A stretch of 64,000 nucleotides of DNA from Paludibacterium paludis (GTDB lineage: Bacteria; Pseudomonadota; Gammaproteobacteria; Burkholderiales; Chromobacteriaceae), in NCBI RefSeq assembly GCF_018802605.1, contig NZ_CP069161.1:930001-994000 (forward strand), read 5' to 3'. Under the pieces are notes generated by a model. The model was not told where the DNA came from and did not search any database. It worked only from the letters and a program-made list of their open reading frames with translations. Of the stretch, positions 35,997-44,981 are shown in pieces (positions within the stretch are counted from its first letter, which is position 1; each line of letters begins with the position of its first letter). Both the position numbers and the translations under genes were made by a program.

Positions 35997-36462
35997 GGAC
36001 GGGATGCTCATCGAGGATGACTGGGTGATCGTCAGGCCGGATGAAGAGGGCGGTCTTCGCATTCCCGATCATGGCAGGGCGGTCATGCCGCTCGCCGGTC
36101 TGGAGCGCGGCGCGCGCGTGCCGGCTGTCTGGCTCTCCCCATCGGATGACCCGGCGGACTATGGCGGCGACTGGAACGCGTTCTCCCTGGTCGCCGTGGA
36201 CTTTCCCGCTTTCACGGACGGTCGGGGTTACAGCGTCGGGCGTTTGTTGCGCGAGCGATACAAATATGCCGGTGAGCTAAGGGCGATCGGCGATGTCTGG
36301 AAGGACCAACTGGAATTCCTCTGGCAGGTAGGCTTTAATGCATTTGAAATCAAGCACGGCAAACCGGTCGAAGAGGCTCTCGAGGCACTGGAAAGTTTCT
36401 CCGGGCACTATCAATCGACATGGCGACAGCCCGAACCACTGTTTCGTAGAGGCATCAAGTAA
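35980..36462 (+). CDS. DUF934 protein (sulfite-reduction accessory)
   Basis: A 160-residue DUF934 protein, a small family almost always encoded after cysI in proteobacteria. DWNAFSLVAVDFPAFTDGRGYS and the GRLLRERYKYAGELRA stretch are its conserved core. No cofactor motif is visible. A role in electron delivery to, or assembly of, sulfite reductase is inferred from gene order only. The ATG lies 17 bases inside cysI with AAGGAGA upstream. Confidence 0.88.
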   Translation: MARIIKDGMLIEDDWVIVRPDEEGGLRIPDHGRAVMPLAGLERGARVPAVWLSPSDDPADYGGDWNAFSLVAVDFPAFTDGRGYSVGRLLRERYKYAGELRAIGDVWKDQLEFLWQVGFNAFEIKHGKPVEEALEALESFSGHYQSTWRQPEPLFRRGIK

Positions 36463-36550
36463 GCGATGATTGTTGCTTTTATGTTACACCTTGTGACGGT
36501 AAAACGCGGATTTAATGGTTTTTCCGCCACAACTTTGCATTTTTGCCTCA

Positions 36551-36588
36551 CCCCTGTTGTTGACAGGGGGTTGCCGCATTTCTATAGT
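36551..36588 (+). promoter_or_regulatory. Near-consensus sigma-70 promoter with a palindrome on its -35 box
   Basis: TTGACA (36560-36565), 17-bp spacer, TATAGT (36583-36588). A dyad CCCCTGT-N5-ACAGGGG (36551-36569) covers the -35 box. Transcription would start near 36595 and leave a leader of about 110 bases before the OmpA-family gene. Confidence 0.8.
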
Positions 36589-36704
36589 GCCGATTAACTG
36601 CATAGACACAGCTTGAGCATACACCCTGTTGTTTGCAGTAATCTTGTTAGTGCGTCTTTGCGCCTTTACGATCGCATGGATTCGTTTTGAAAAGAGGGAA
36701 TAAA

Positions 36705-37379
36705 ATGACTAAACAGCTGAAACTGAGCGCTCTGGTAGCCGCTCTGCTGGTTTCTGCAAGCGCCTTTGCTGCAAAGCCGGGCTACGTGGCCGACCAGACC
36801 ACCGACGCCGTAACCCGCAACAACTTTGGCGAATGCTGGAAATCCACCTTCTTTGACAAGGCCAAAGACGGTCTGGTTGAATGTGGCGACAAGGAAGCGG
36901 CCAAGCCGGCTCCGGTGGCCAAGGCCGAGCCGAACATGGTAACCGTCAAGGAGAAGGTTGTTCTGTCCGCCAAGGTGCTGTTCGACTTCGACAAGTCGAC
37001 CCTGAGCGCCAACGCCAAGAACGAACTGGATCCGCTGGTTGAGCGCCTGAAGGGCGACAAGAACCTGAAGGCTGTTGAAGTCGACGGTTACACCGACTTC
37101 ATGGGCACCGACAAGTACAACATGGCCCTGTCGCAGCGCCGTGCCGATGCCGTGAAGAACTACTTCGTGGCCGCCGGTGTCGACGCCTCCAAGCTGACCT
37201 CCGTCGGCAAGGGCAAGGCAGAAGCCAAGATGACCGAAGAGTGCTCCGCCAAGTTCCCGAAATGGAAGAAGCTGAAGAAACAGCGCAACGCACTGAAGGC
37301 CTGCATCGAAGCCGACCGTCGCGTGGAACTGAACATCGACACCCGCAAGGAAGTCACCGTCGAGCAGCCGGCCAAGTAA
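36705..37379 (+). CDS. OmpA-family protein, RmpM-like
   Basis: A 224-residue exported protein. Signal peptide cut at AFA-AKPG; a short N-terminal region; then an OmpA C-terminal peptidoglycan-binding domain (VLFDFDKSTLSANAKNEL, VDGYTDFMGTDKYNMALSQRRADAV). There is no beta-barrel. The Cys pair framing a Lys-rich insert (EECSAKFPKWKK...LKACIEADRR) is characteristic of neisserial RmpM, which stabilises porin trimers. AGAGGGA is a good ribosome site. It has a strong promoter and terminator of its own, so abundant expression is likely. Confidence 0.9.
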   Translation: MTKQLKLSALVAALLVSASAFAAKPGYVADQTTDAVTRNNFGECWKSTFFDKAKDGLVECGDKEAAKPAPVAKAEPNMVTVKEKVVLSAKVLFDFDKSTLSANAKNELDPLVERLKGDKNLKAVEVDGYTDFMGTDKYNMALSQRRADAVKNYFVAAGVDASKLTSVGKGKAEAKMTEECSAKFPKWKKLKKQRNALKACIEADRRVELNIDTRKEVTVEQPAK

Positions 37380-37394
37380 TTTTTACGGCCCGCG

Positions 37395-37425
37395 AAAAAA
37401 AGCCCTGCGTCAGCAGGGCTTTTTT
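37395..37425 (+). terminator. Terminator of the OmpA-family gene
   Basis: AAAAAAGCCCTGC-GTCA-GCAGGGCTTTTTT, 15 bp past the stop codon. Confidence 0.92.
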
Positions 37426-37503
37426 CTTGTCGGCGCGCGCTGGACTGTCATGGCGCCGGGCGGCTAAAATCAACCGTTTCAGGATGTGACAGATAGGCGC
37501 CCG

Positions 37504-38439
37504 ATGCGAGTTTATTTCGGAGATCCGACACGATTCGGATTGTCTCCTTGCGCGTTGACCATCGGTAATTTCGACGGGGTCCACATGGGGCACCAGAACA
37601 TGCTGGCCCGCTTGCGGACCGAGGCGACCGCGCGCGGGCTGCCCGCGGCCCTCCTGACCTTCGAGCCGCATCCGCGCGAGTTCTTCGCGGGTGACAAGGC
37701 GCCGGCACGGTTGTCCACGCTGCGCGACAAATTGACGTTCCTTGCCGGTTTGAACTGGCTGGACTATGTTTTCGTATTCAGATTCAACCATGGCTTTTCC
37801 CGGATGCCGGCGGATGTTTTCGTCGACGAGGTGCTGGTACGCCAACTGAAGACCCGCTATCTGCTGATCGGCGACGATTTCCAGTTCGGCGCCGACCGGC
37901 GCGGCGATTTCTCCTTGCTGGCGGGGCATGGCGGTTTCGTGACCGAGGCCATGCCCTCCGTGCTGGTGGAGGGCGAGCGCGCCTCGAGCACGCTGGTGCG
38001 CGCCGCGCTGCGGGACGGAGACCTTGAGCGGGCCTGTTCCCTGCTGGGCGGCGACTACCGCATTTCCGGGCGGGTGATGCACGGCCGCAAGCTTGGACGC
38101 ACGCTGGGGTTCCCGACGGCCAATGTCTACCTGCCTCACCGGCGCCCACCCCTGGAGGGGGTGTTCGTGGTCGAGGCCGATACGCCCTACGGCCGTCTCG
38201 GCGGCGTGGCGAGCCTTGGTTTGAATCCGACGGTCAGCCAGACCCGGCATCACAAGCTGGAAGTCCATCTGTTCGACTTCGCCGGTGATCTTTACGGGCG
38301 GCGGATCACAGTCCGTTTTTTGAAGAAGCTGCGTGACGAAGCGCGTTATGACGATTTGTCCGCATTGGTGGCGCAGATCCGCAAGGATGCGGCCGATGCG
38401 CGAACCTATTTGACCCAATTGCAGCGAGAGCAGGCATGA
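37504..38439 (+). CDS. ribF: Bifunctional riboflavin kinase/FMN adenylyltransferase
   Basis: Makes FMN and FAD from riboflavin. It has 311 residues: an N-terminal nucleotidyltransferase domain with [11 protein letters not shown], and a C-terminal kinase domain with [16 protein letters not shown]. The ATG at 37504 is preferred; an in-frame GTG at 37486 is possible. It overlaps ileS by ATGA. The ribF-ileS-lspA-ispH order matches many proteobacteria. Confidence 0.96.
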   Translation: MRVYFGDPTRFGLSPCALTIGNFDGVHMGHQNMLARLRTEATARGLPAALLTFEPHPREFFAGDKAPARLSTLRDKLTFLAGLNWLDYVFVFRFNHGFSRMPADVFVDEVLVRQLKTRYLLIGDDFQFGADRRGDFSLLAGHGGFVTEAMPSVLVEGERASSTLVRAALRDGDLERACSLLGGDYRISGRVMHGRKLGRTLGFPTANVYLPHRRPPLEGVFVVEADTPYGRLGGVASLGLNPTVSQTRHHKLEVHLFDFAGDLYGRRITVRFLKKLRDEARYDDLSALVAQIRKDAADARTYLTQLQREQA

Positions 38440-41222
38440 GTACCGATTATCGAAAGACAGTGAATCTTCTGGACACTCCGTTCCCCATGCGGGGTGACCT
38501 GGCCCGCCGCGAACCGGCCTGGGTCAAGAGCTGGCAGGAATCCCGCCGCTACGAAAAGCTGCGCAAAATCGCCGCCGGCCGTCCCAAGTTCATCCTGCAC
38601 GACGGCCCGCCTTACGCCAACAACGACATTCACCTGGGCCATGCGGTCAACAAGGTGCTCAAGGACATCATCGTTCGCTCCAAGACGCTGGCAGGTTTCG
38701 ATGCGCCTTACGTTCCGGGCTGGGATTGCCATGGCCTGCCCATCGAACTGATGGTGGAAAAGCTGCACGGCAAATCGATTCCCGCCGCGCGTTTTCGCGA
38801 ACTGTGCCGCGAATACGCCGCCGAACAGGTCGCCCGCCAGAAAAAGGGCTTCATGCGCTTGGGCGTGCTCGGCGACTGGGACAACCCCTACCTGACCATG
38901 GACTACAAGACCGAAGCGGACATCGTGCGCACTCTCGGCAAGATCCATGACAACGGTTTCATGTTCAAGGGCGAGAAGCCCGTGCACTGGTGTATCGAAT
39001 GCGGCTCGGCGCTCGCCGAGGCCGAAGTCGAGTACGAGGACAAGGTTTCGCCGGCCATCGATGTGGGCTTCTCCGTCGTCGACCCCGCCAAGCTCGCCGC
39101 GGCGTTCGGTCTTGCCGCGCCGGTCGCGGACGCGCGGGCCGTGATCTGGACCACCACGCCCTGGACCCTGCCCGCCAACCAGGCCGTCGCCGCCAACGCC
39201 GGGCTCGTTTACCGCTTGGTCGGCACGCCGCGCGGCGTGTTGCTTCTCGCCGCGGATCTGACCGAATCGGCGCTCAAGCGCTACGGTATCGAGGACGGCG
39301 TCACGATGCTTGGCGAGGCGCGCGGCGAGGCGCTCGAAGGGTTGATGCTCCGCCACCCCTTCCTGGACCGCGAGGTGCCGGTGATTCTTGGCGATCACGT
39401 GACGACCGACGCCGGTACCGGCCTCGTGCACACCGCGCCGGCGCATGGTCTGGAAGACTACCAGGCCGGGCTGGGTTACCGTCTGCCGATCGACAACCCG
39501 GTGGGGGATGACGGCCGCTACATTTCCACTGCGCCGGTATTCGCCGGCGTGTCGGTATGGGACGCCAATCCGCAGATCGTCGAACTGCTCGGGAAGACGG
39601 GCGCGCTGGTGCATCAGACGCGTCTCTCGCACAGCTACCCGCACTGCTGGCGCCACAAGACGCCGATCATTTTCCGGGCGACGGCCCAGTGGTTCATCGG
39701 CATGGACAAGGCGGGCAAGGACGGCGAGACGCTGCGCGCGCGCGCCAGCCGCGCCGTCGACGCCACCGAATTCTTCCCCTCCTGGGGGCGTTCGCGCCTG
39801 GAGGCGATGATCGGCAACCGTCCCGACTGGTGCGTGTCGCGCCAGCGCAATTGGGGCGTGCCGATGACCTTCTTCGTGCATCGCGAGACCGGCGAACTGC
39901 ATCCGCGTTCGGCAGAGCTTCTCGAAGAGGTGGCGCTGCGCATCGAGCAGCGCGGCATCGAGGCCTGGTTCTCCCTTGACGCGCGCGAACTTCTGGGCGA
40001 TGAGGCCGAGACGTACCGCAAGCTGACCGACACCCTCGACGTCTGGTTCGATTCGGGCTCCACGCATTTCGCGGTGCTCAAGGCGCGCCCGGAGCTCGCT
40101 TGGCCGGCCGACCTCTATCTGGAGGGTTCCGACCAGCACCGCGGCTGGTTCCAGTCGTCGCTGCTGACCGGCTGCGCGACGATCGGACGCGCGCCCTACA
40201 AGCAGCTGCTGACCCATGGTTTCACGGTGGACAGCCAGGGCTACAAGATGTCCAAGTCGCGCGGCAACGGCATCGCGCCGGACGAGATCTGCGGCACGCT
40301 GGGCGCCGACATCCTGCGCCTGTGGGTGGCGTCCGCCGACTACTCGGGCGACATGTCCCTGTCGCAGGAAATCCTCAAGCGCACCACCGAGAGCTACCGG
40401 CGTCTGCGCAATACCCTGCGCTTCCTCCTGGCCAACCTGTCGGACTTCGATCCGATCGAGCACGCCGTGCCGTTCGGCGACATGCTGGAGCTCGACCGTT
40501 ACGCGACCTTGCGTGCCCGCCAATTGCAGGAGCAGGTCGCCGGCGAGCACTATGCGCGCTACGCCTTCCATCATGCGATGCAGGATATCGTGCTGTACTG
40601 CTCGGAGGATCTGGGTGCGTTCTACCTGGATATCCTGAAGGATCGGCTGTACACCACGCGCGCCGATTCGCGCGCCCGCCGTTCGGCGCAGACCGCGCTC
40701 TATCACATCACCCGCAGCCTGCTGTTGCTGCTGGCTCCGGTGCTGTGCTTCACGGCGGACGAGGCCTGGGCCGTGTTCACCCGCAGCGAGGAAGACTCCG
40801 CGCTGTTCCACACCCTGCACGAGTTCCCGTCGCTGACGGCGGAGGCCGAAACCGCCCTCGTCGCGAAGTGGGAAGCCATCCGCGCGCTGCGCGCCGAGGT
40901 GAACCGCGAAGTCGAGGTGCTGCGCGCGGCCGACAAGCTCGGTTCGTCCTTGCAGGCCGAGGTGGAGATCGAAGCCGCGGGGGATCTGCTCGCTTGGCTG
41001 CAGGGTCTGGGCGGCGATCTGAGGTTCGTGCTGATCGTCTCGGCCGTGACGGTGAAGGCCGGTGATGCGACCCGTATTACCGTGGCCGCGTCTTCGCATG
41101 CCAAGTGCGATCGGTGCTGGCACTATCGCGCCGATGTCGGCACGCACGCCGGCCATGGCGCCGTGTGCGGACGCTGTGTGGAGAACCTGGACGGCAAGGG
41201 CGAGGTGCGCGAACATGCCTGA
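38436..41222 (+). CDS. ileS: Isoleucyl-tRNA synthetase
   Basis: Class I synthetase, 928 residues. The HIGH motif appears as HLGH ([12 protein letters not shown]) and KMSKS is exact ([11 protein letters not shown]). A full editing domain lies between them. The C-terminal zinc site has CDRCWHY and CGRC. It overlaps ribF at its start and lspA (8 bases) at its end. Confidence 0.98.
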   Translation: MSTDYRKTVNLLDTPFPMRGDLARREPAWVKSWQESRRYEKLRKIAAGRPKFILHDGPPYANNDIHLGHAVNKVLKDIIVRSKTLAGFDAPYVPGWDCHGLPIELMVEKLHGKSIPAARFRELCREYAAEQVARQKKGFMRLGVLGDWDNPYLTMDYKTEADIVRTLGKIHDNGFMFKGEKPVHWCIECGSALAEAEVEYEDKVSPAIDVGFSVVDPAKLAAAFGLAAPVADARAVIWTTTPWTLPANQAVAANAGLVYRLVGTPRGVLLLAADLTESALKRYGIEDGVTMLGEARGEALEGLMLRHPFLDREVPVILGDHVTTDAGTGLVHTAPAHGLEDYQAGLGYRLPIDNPVGDDGRYISTAPVFAGVSVWDANPQIVELLGKTGALVHQTRLSHSYPHCWRHKTPIIFRATAQWFIGMDKAGKDGETLRARASRAVDATEFFPSWGRSRLEAMIGNRPDWCVSRQRNWGVPMTFFVHRETGELHPRSAELLEEVALRIEQRGIEAWFSLDARELLGDEAETYRKLTDTLDVWFDSGSTHFAVLKARPELAWPADLYLEGSDQHRGWFQSSLLTGCATIGRAPYKQLLTHGFTVDSQGYKMSKSRGNGIAPDEICGTLGADILRLWVASADYSGDMSLSQEILKRTTESYRRLRNTLRFLLANLSDFDPIEHAVPFGDMLELDRYATLRARQLQEQVAGEHYARYAFHHAMQDIVLYCSEDLGAFYLDILKDRLYTTRADSRARRSAQTALYHITRSLLLLLAPVLCFTADEAWAVFTRSEEDSALFHTLHEFPSLTAEAETALVAKWEAIRALRAEVNREVEVLRAADKLGSSLQAEVEIEAAGDLLAWLQGLGGDLRFVLIVSAVTVKAGDATRITVAASSHAKCDRCWHYRADVGTHAGHGAVCGRCVENLDGKGEVREHA

Positions 41223-41718
41223 GGCCGCTTCCTTGCGGCGTGCGTCGGGACGGGCCGTCTGGTTCGTCCTGGCGTTTGTCGTCATCGTGCTCGATCAACT
41301 GACCAAAGTGTGGGTCAACGGGAGTTTTCAGTACGGTGAAGTTCGTCCGGTGATCGACGGTGTATTCAATCTGACGCTTGCCTATAATCGTGGCGCGGCG
41401 TTCAGTTTTCTGGCCGACGCCGGTGGCTGGCAACGGCATTTCTTCACACTGTTCGCGCTTGGCGTATCCGGCTGGCTGGGCTGGCAGATCCTGCGCGGCG
41501 GGTTTTCCCGGCTGATGTGCTGCGCGGGCGCTTTCATCATCGGTGGCGCGCTGGGCAACATGGTCGATCGCCTGCTGCACGGACACGTGATCGACTTCAT
41601 CCAGATTTATTACGGGAACTGGTACTACCCGGCCTTCAACGTCGCCGACTCGTTCATTTGTGTCGGCGCGGCGCTGATGGTGGTGGACAGTCTGAGAAAG
41701 GGCAAGGAGGGGGGATGA
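41215..41718 (+). CDS. lspA: Lipoprotein signal peptidase
   Basis: Inner-membrane aspartic protease that removes signal peptides from prolipoproteins, including the lipoproteins in this window. It has 167 residues and four helices; the catalytic Asp are in [10 protein letters not shown] and FNVADSFI. Its start lies inside the end of ileS and its stop overlaps ispH (ATGA). Confidence 0.97.
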   Translation: MPEAASLRRASGRAVWFVLAFVVIVLDQLTKVWVNGSFQYGEVRPVIDGVFNLTLAYNRGAAFSFLADAGGWQRHFFTLFALGVSGWLGWQILRGGFSRLMCCAGAFIIGGALGNMVDRLLHGHVIDFIQIYYGNWYYPAFNVADSFICVGAALMVVDSLRKGKEGG

Positions 41719-42656
41719 GCAAAACCGTCATGCTGGCGAATCCGCGCGGGTTCTGCGCCGGGGTCGATCGCGCCATCGCCATCGTTGAACGGGCCCTGGA
41801 GTTGTACGGCGCGCCCATCTATGTGCGGCACGAGGTGGTGCACAACCGCTTCGTGGTCGACGGCCTGAAAAGCAAGGGCGCCATTTTCATCGAGGATCTG
41901 GCGGATGTTCCGCGCGGCGCGACGCTGATCTACTCGGCCCACGGCGTGCCTCTTTCCGTCAGGGCGGAAGCCGAGGCGCTGGGGCTTACCGTGTACGACG
42001 CGACCTGTCCGCTGGTCACCAAGGTGCATGTCGAAGTCAAGCGCATGCACAAGGCGGGCATGGACATCATCATGATCGGCCATGCGGGACATCCCGAGGT
42101 CGAAGGCACAATGGGGCAGGCCGAGTCGGGCATGTATCTGGTCGAGTCGGTCGCCGATGTGGCCACGCTCGACGTGGCGCGTCCCGATGCGCTGGCGTAT
42201 GTCTCGCAGACAACGCTGTCGGTGGATGAGACCCGTGACATCATCGCGGCCCTCAAGGTGCGTTTTCCGGCGATTTCCAGTCCGAAGAAGGACGATATCT
42301 GCTATGCGACCCAAAACCGCCAGGACGCGGTCAAGGAACTGGCGGCGCAGTGCGATGTGGTCATTGTCGTGGGATCGCCCAACAGCTCCAACTCCAATCG
42401 CTTGCGCGAAGTGGCGGCGTTGAGGGGAGTGGATGCCTATATGGTTGATAACGCGGACTTGCTCGACGAGGCCTGGTTCGCCGGCAAGCGCTCGGTGGGC
42501 GTGACCGCCGGCGCGTCGGCGCCCGAGGTGCTGGTCGAAGCGGTCGTCGAACGTATCCGTTCGTTCGGCGCCGGCGAGGTGACCGAATTGCCGGGCGTGG
42601 TGGAGAGCACGACGTTCGCCCTGCCTCCCGGCCTGCGGGAAAGCAAGACCCCGTAA
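41715..42656 (+). CDS. ispH: 4-hydroxy-3-methylbut-2-enyl diphosphate reductase
   Basis: Last step of the MEP isoprenoid pathway, giving IPP and DMAPP. It has 313 residues. The three [4Fe-4S] Cys are in GFCAGV (C14), YDATCPLV and [11 protein letters not shown]; the Ser-Asn motif [10 protein letters not shown] binds the diphosphate. GGAGGGGGG precedes the ATG. Last gene of the ribF operon. Confidence 0.97.
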   Translation: MSKTVMLANPRGFCAGVDRAIAIVERALELYGAPIYVRHEVVHNRFVVDGLKSKGAIFIEDLADVPRGATLIYSAHGVPLSVRAEAEALGLTVYDATCPLVTKVHVEVKRMHKAGMDIIMIGHAGHPEVEGTMGQAESGMYLVESVADVATLDVARPDALAYVSQTTLSVDETRDIIAALKVRFPAISSPKKDDICYATQNRQDAVKELAAQCDVVIVVGSPNSSNSNRLREVAALRGVDAYMVDNADLLDEAWFAGKRSVGVTAGASAPEVLVEAVVERIRSFGAGEVTELPGVVESTTFALPPGLRESKTP

Positions 42657-42676
42657 CGCGAGCGCAATCCCAACCG

Positions 42677-42702
42677 AAACGGCACCCTGGCGTGCCGTTT
42701 TT
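42677..42702 (+). terminator. Terminator of the ribF-ispH operon
   Basis: AAACGGCAC (42677-42685) pairs with GTGCCGTTT (42692-42700) followed by more T. The convergent FUSC gene ends at its edge. Confidence 0.88.
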
Positions 42703-43691
42703 CATTGGGTTGCGCGAGCGGGGCGCGAATGCCAGATCAGGCTCACCGCCAATCCGATCAGACCGCCGAGAATCACGTCTTCCACCCGCATCATCCCGAT
42801 CCCGACTCCTTCCTGCAGCGATGATGAGGCCAGCACGCACAGCGTACCACGCAGTCCGAAGGCCAGCGGGTAATGCTTGATCGTGTCGATGGAAACCCCG
42901 ATCAGCAGGAGGCAAACACTGTAGAGCACCGGGCCGGCGGGCAGGACATGGGCGAGCACAATGCCGACGGGAACACCGGCGAGCACCCCGATCAGCCGGT
43001 CACGGTGTTTCCGGAGAGAGGTGGCCAGCTCCCCGGTCGAGACACTGGCCGATGACCAGATCACCCACTTTTCCGGTTCGATGTGACTGATCTTGACCCA
43101 ACTGGCGGCCACAAGGACCGCGATGAAACGGATGATCGCAGCATCGCGGTATTGCCGGTACGCCCTCGTGTCGGGAGTCTGGCGGGCGAAGCAGCTGCGC
43201 CAGGTTTGTGCCGCGCCGTGGCGTTTGGCCAGCCGCCACGCGATCAGGGCGGGGGGAATGACCGCGGCGAGGTAGCCATGCCAGAACGCGGCATGGGGTG
43301 CGGCGCGGGACGCCAGTTCGCAGCCAAGATAGAACGCCGGCAAAAAGAGGTAGGTCGTGAAGGTGGCGGCGTTGGCCGAGCGCATGCCGATGCCGGACGA
43401 CACGGAGGCGTAGCCCGCGCAAAGCAGCACAAAAACCGTCGCATGCGGTTCGGCAAGGATGAACAGCTCGATCGAGACGGCGATGAGCGTGGCCTGCCCC
43501 AGGACCCGTGCCACGGACGGGCCCAGGCGGTTGACCACGATCATCAAGTACACCGCGATGAATGCTTCCTTGAGCCAGACCGCCTCACCGGTCGCGAGGA
43601 ACAGCAGAACGGCGGGCAGCATGCCAAGCACGGTCAGCCACAATCGCTCCCACTGGATCATCGGGTCCGGCAAAGAGAAGGCGAATCGCAC
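42702..43691 (-). CDS. FUSC-family inner membrane protein (aromatic acid exporter-like)
   Basis: A 329-residue protein with two blocks of hydrophobic helices. The second contains the FUSC signature (WVIWSSASVSTGE then RKHRDRLIGVLAGVPVG). Relatives include aromatic-acid efflux pumps such as AaeB and the fusaric-acid exporters, usually longer and with a cytoplasmic domain; this is a short version. It starts at GTG 43691 or ATG 43661. The isochorismatase-fold gene lies 6 bp upstream on the same strand, so the two are probably co-transcribed. Confidence 0.75.
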   Translation of the reverse strand: MRFAFSLPDPMIQWERLWLTVLGMLPAVLLFLATGEAVWLKEAFIAVYLMIVVNRLGPSVARVLGQATLIAVSIELFILAEPHATVFVLLCAGYASVSSGIGMRSANAATFTTYLFLPAFYLGCELASRAAPHAAFWHGYLAAVIPPALIAWRLAKRHGAAQTWRSCFARQTPDTRAYRQYRDAAIIRFIAVLVAASWVKISHIEPEKWVIWSSASVSTGELATSLRKHRDRLIGVLAGVPVGIVLAHVLPAGPVLYSVCLLLIGVSIDTIKHYPLAFGLRGTLCVLASSSLQEGVGIGMMRVEDVILGGLIGLAVSLIWHSRPARATQ

Positions 43692-43697
43692 GATGTG

Positions 43698-44288
43698 TCA
43701 CGCCTGGCCGCGTATCCAGTCTTCCACGGTGGTGATGCTGGCCAGGTGGGACATCACCCCGGCGAGAGTCGCCGCATGGACGGCATCGCTGGCGGTCGCG
43801 CACGCATCGCCCAGCACCGTAACCCGGTAGTCGCGATCATGGGCGTCGCGGGCGGCCGATTCCACGGCGTGGTTGGTCGAGACGCCGGCGAGCACCAGAT
43901 GCGAGATCCCGCGGGCCCTGAGCAGAGTTTCCAGTTGGGTGTTGTAGAACACGCCGATGCGCGATTTGACGATGACGAAATCTTCGTCGCGCACATCGAG
44001 CCCCGCGAGAAACTCGGTGCCCCAGTCGCCCAGCTTGAGGACGCCGTAGTCGGGCGCTTTGCCGAATACCGGCGAGTGCGCCGGGCAATTGGCGTAGTTG
44101 GGCTGGAAACCGACTTTGACATGAGCGATCGGGATGCCCAGTTGGCGGGCATGGGCAATCGCCATATTGGCCTTGTCGATAACGTGGTGGCGCGCAACCA
44201 TCTCCGCGCAATTGGGGATTTTGCCGTCCGCATGACAAATATCGTTGATGTAATCGATCGTCAGTAACAGGGTATCGTGATGGGCCAT
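43698..44288 (-). CDS. Isochorismatase-fold protein lacking the catalytic Cys
   Basis: A 196-residue member of the isochorismatase/cysteine hydrolase fold. D12 (TIDYIND) and K108 (VIVKSRIG) of the catalytic triad are present, but the Cys position in the GVSTNxCVES motif is Ala141 (GVSTNHAVES). True isochorismatases also lack Cys, so vinyl-ether hydrolysis is possible; a dead hydrolase is the other reading. AGGAGA lies before the ATG. It sits 6 bp upstream of a FUSC-type aromatic-acid exporter homologue, which makes an aromatic or isochorismate-like substrate plausible but unproven. Confidence 0.82.
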   Translation of the reverse strand: MAHHDTLLLTIDYINDICHADGKIPNCAEMVARHHVIDKANMAIAHARQLGIPIAHVKVGFQPNYANCPAHSPVFGKAPDYGVLKLGDWGTEFLAGLDVRDEDFVIVKSRIGVFYNTQLETLLRARGISHLVLAGVSTNHAVESAARDAHDRDYRVTVLGDACATASDAVHAATLAGVMSHLASITTVEDWIRGQA

Positions 44289-44429
44289 GTGTTGTTCTCC
44301 TGATTGAGGGCGGGACCTGTCCGGCGTCGTAGCCGGAATTGCAGTGTAGATCAGCCCTGTATTGCCTGCTCCGGTGGCTTTGGGCATGATGGACCGTTCG
44401 ATGAAACGATCTGAAAGCGAGTGACGCCA

Positions 44430-44891
44430 ATGATGGACCGCACAGCGTTTCCCGACCATCGGACACTTCCCAACGTCGCCGTGCGCCGGGCCGGGCACGA
44501 GGATTTTCCGTCGGTGGTCCGGCTCTACGAGGAATGGGGCTACGGCGGCACCTACACCCCCTCCGACATGATCTGGCTCGCCGAAGCGGGCGCCGGGCCG
44601 GTCGGGGTCGTCCGCCTTGTCCATGAGGAGGGCACGGTTGTTCTTCGGGGCATGTTCGTGACGGCCGCATGGCGCAACAACGGCATCGCCGGCCGCCTGC
44701 TGGAGGCGGCGACCCGCGAGCTTGACGAGCCGTGCTGGTGCATTCCCTTTGCGTATCTCGAACCGTTTTACGCGCGTTTCGGTTTCGTCGCCGCCACCGA
44801 AACCGAGGCTCCCTCTTTTCTGGTCGAACGACTGGGCCGTTACCGCTGGACCGGGCGGGATTACCGCATCATGCGCCGTAGCGGTTCGTAA
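44430..44891 (+). CDS. GNAT-family N-acetyltransferase
   Basis: A 153-residue GCN5-related acetyltransferase. The acetyl-CoA loop is degenerate: RGMFVTAAWRNNGIAGRLLEAA fits the R/Q-x-x-G-x-A pattern as RNNGIA. FYARFGF is the typical C-terminal strand. The substrate is unknown. The ATG at 44430 has GCGAG about 9 bases upstream. Divergent from the isochorismatase gene. Confidence 0.8.
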   Translation: MMDRTAFPDHRTLPNVAVRRAGHEDFPSVVRLYEEWGYGGTYTPSDMIWLAEAGAGPVGVVRLVHEEGTVVLRGMFVTAAWRNNGIAGRLLEAATRELDEPCWCIPFAYLEPFYARFGFVAATETEAPSFLVERLGRYRWTGRDYRIMRRSGS

Positions 44892-44912
44892 GCCAGGTTG
44901 TTATCGGCGGGG

Positions 44913-44940
44913 CTTGAAAAGTCTGGAGGCGTCCCTATCT
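44913..44940 (+). promoter_or_regulatory. Sigma-32-type heat-shock promoter of htpG
   Basis: CTTGAA (44913-44918), 14-bp spacer, CCCTATCT (44933-44940), close to the RpoH consensus CTTGAA-N13/14-CCCCATnT. The start codon is 42 bp past the -10 element. Confidence 0.8.
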
Positions 44941-44981
44941 GATGGCTATTGTCGTCAACCCTTCAGACTTATCCGCAAATC

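Noticed and set aside
38406..41285. A 959-codon open frame antisense to ileS
   Set aside because: It follows the codon phase of ileS in GC-rich DNA, has low-complexity His/Gly/Arg-rich composition and no recognisable domain; ileS itself is intact and certain.
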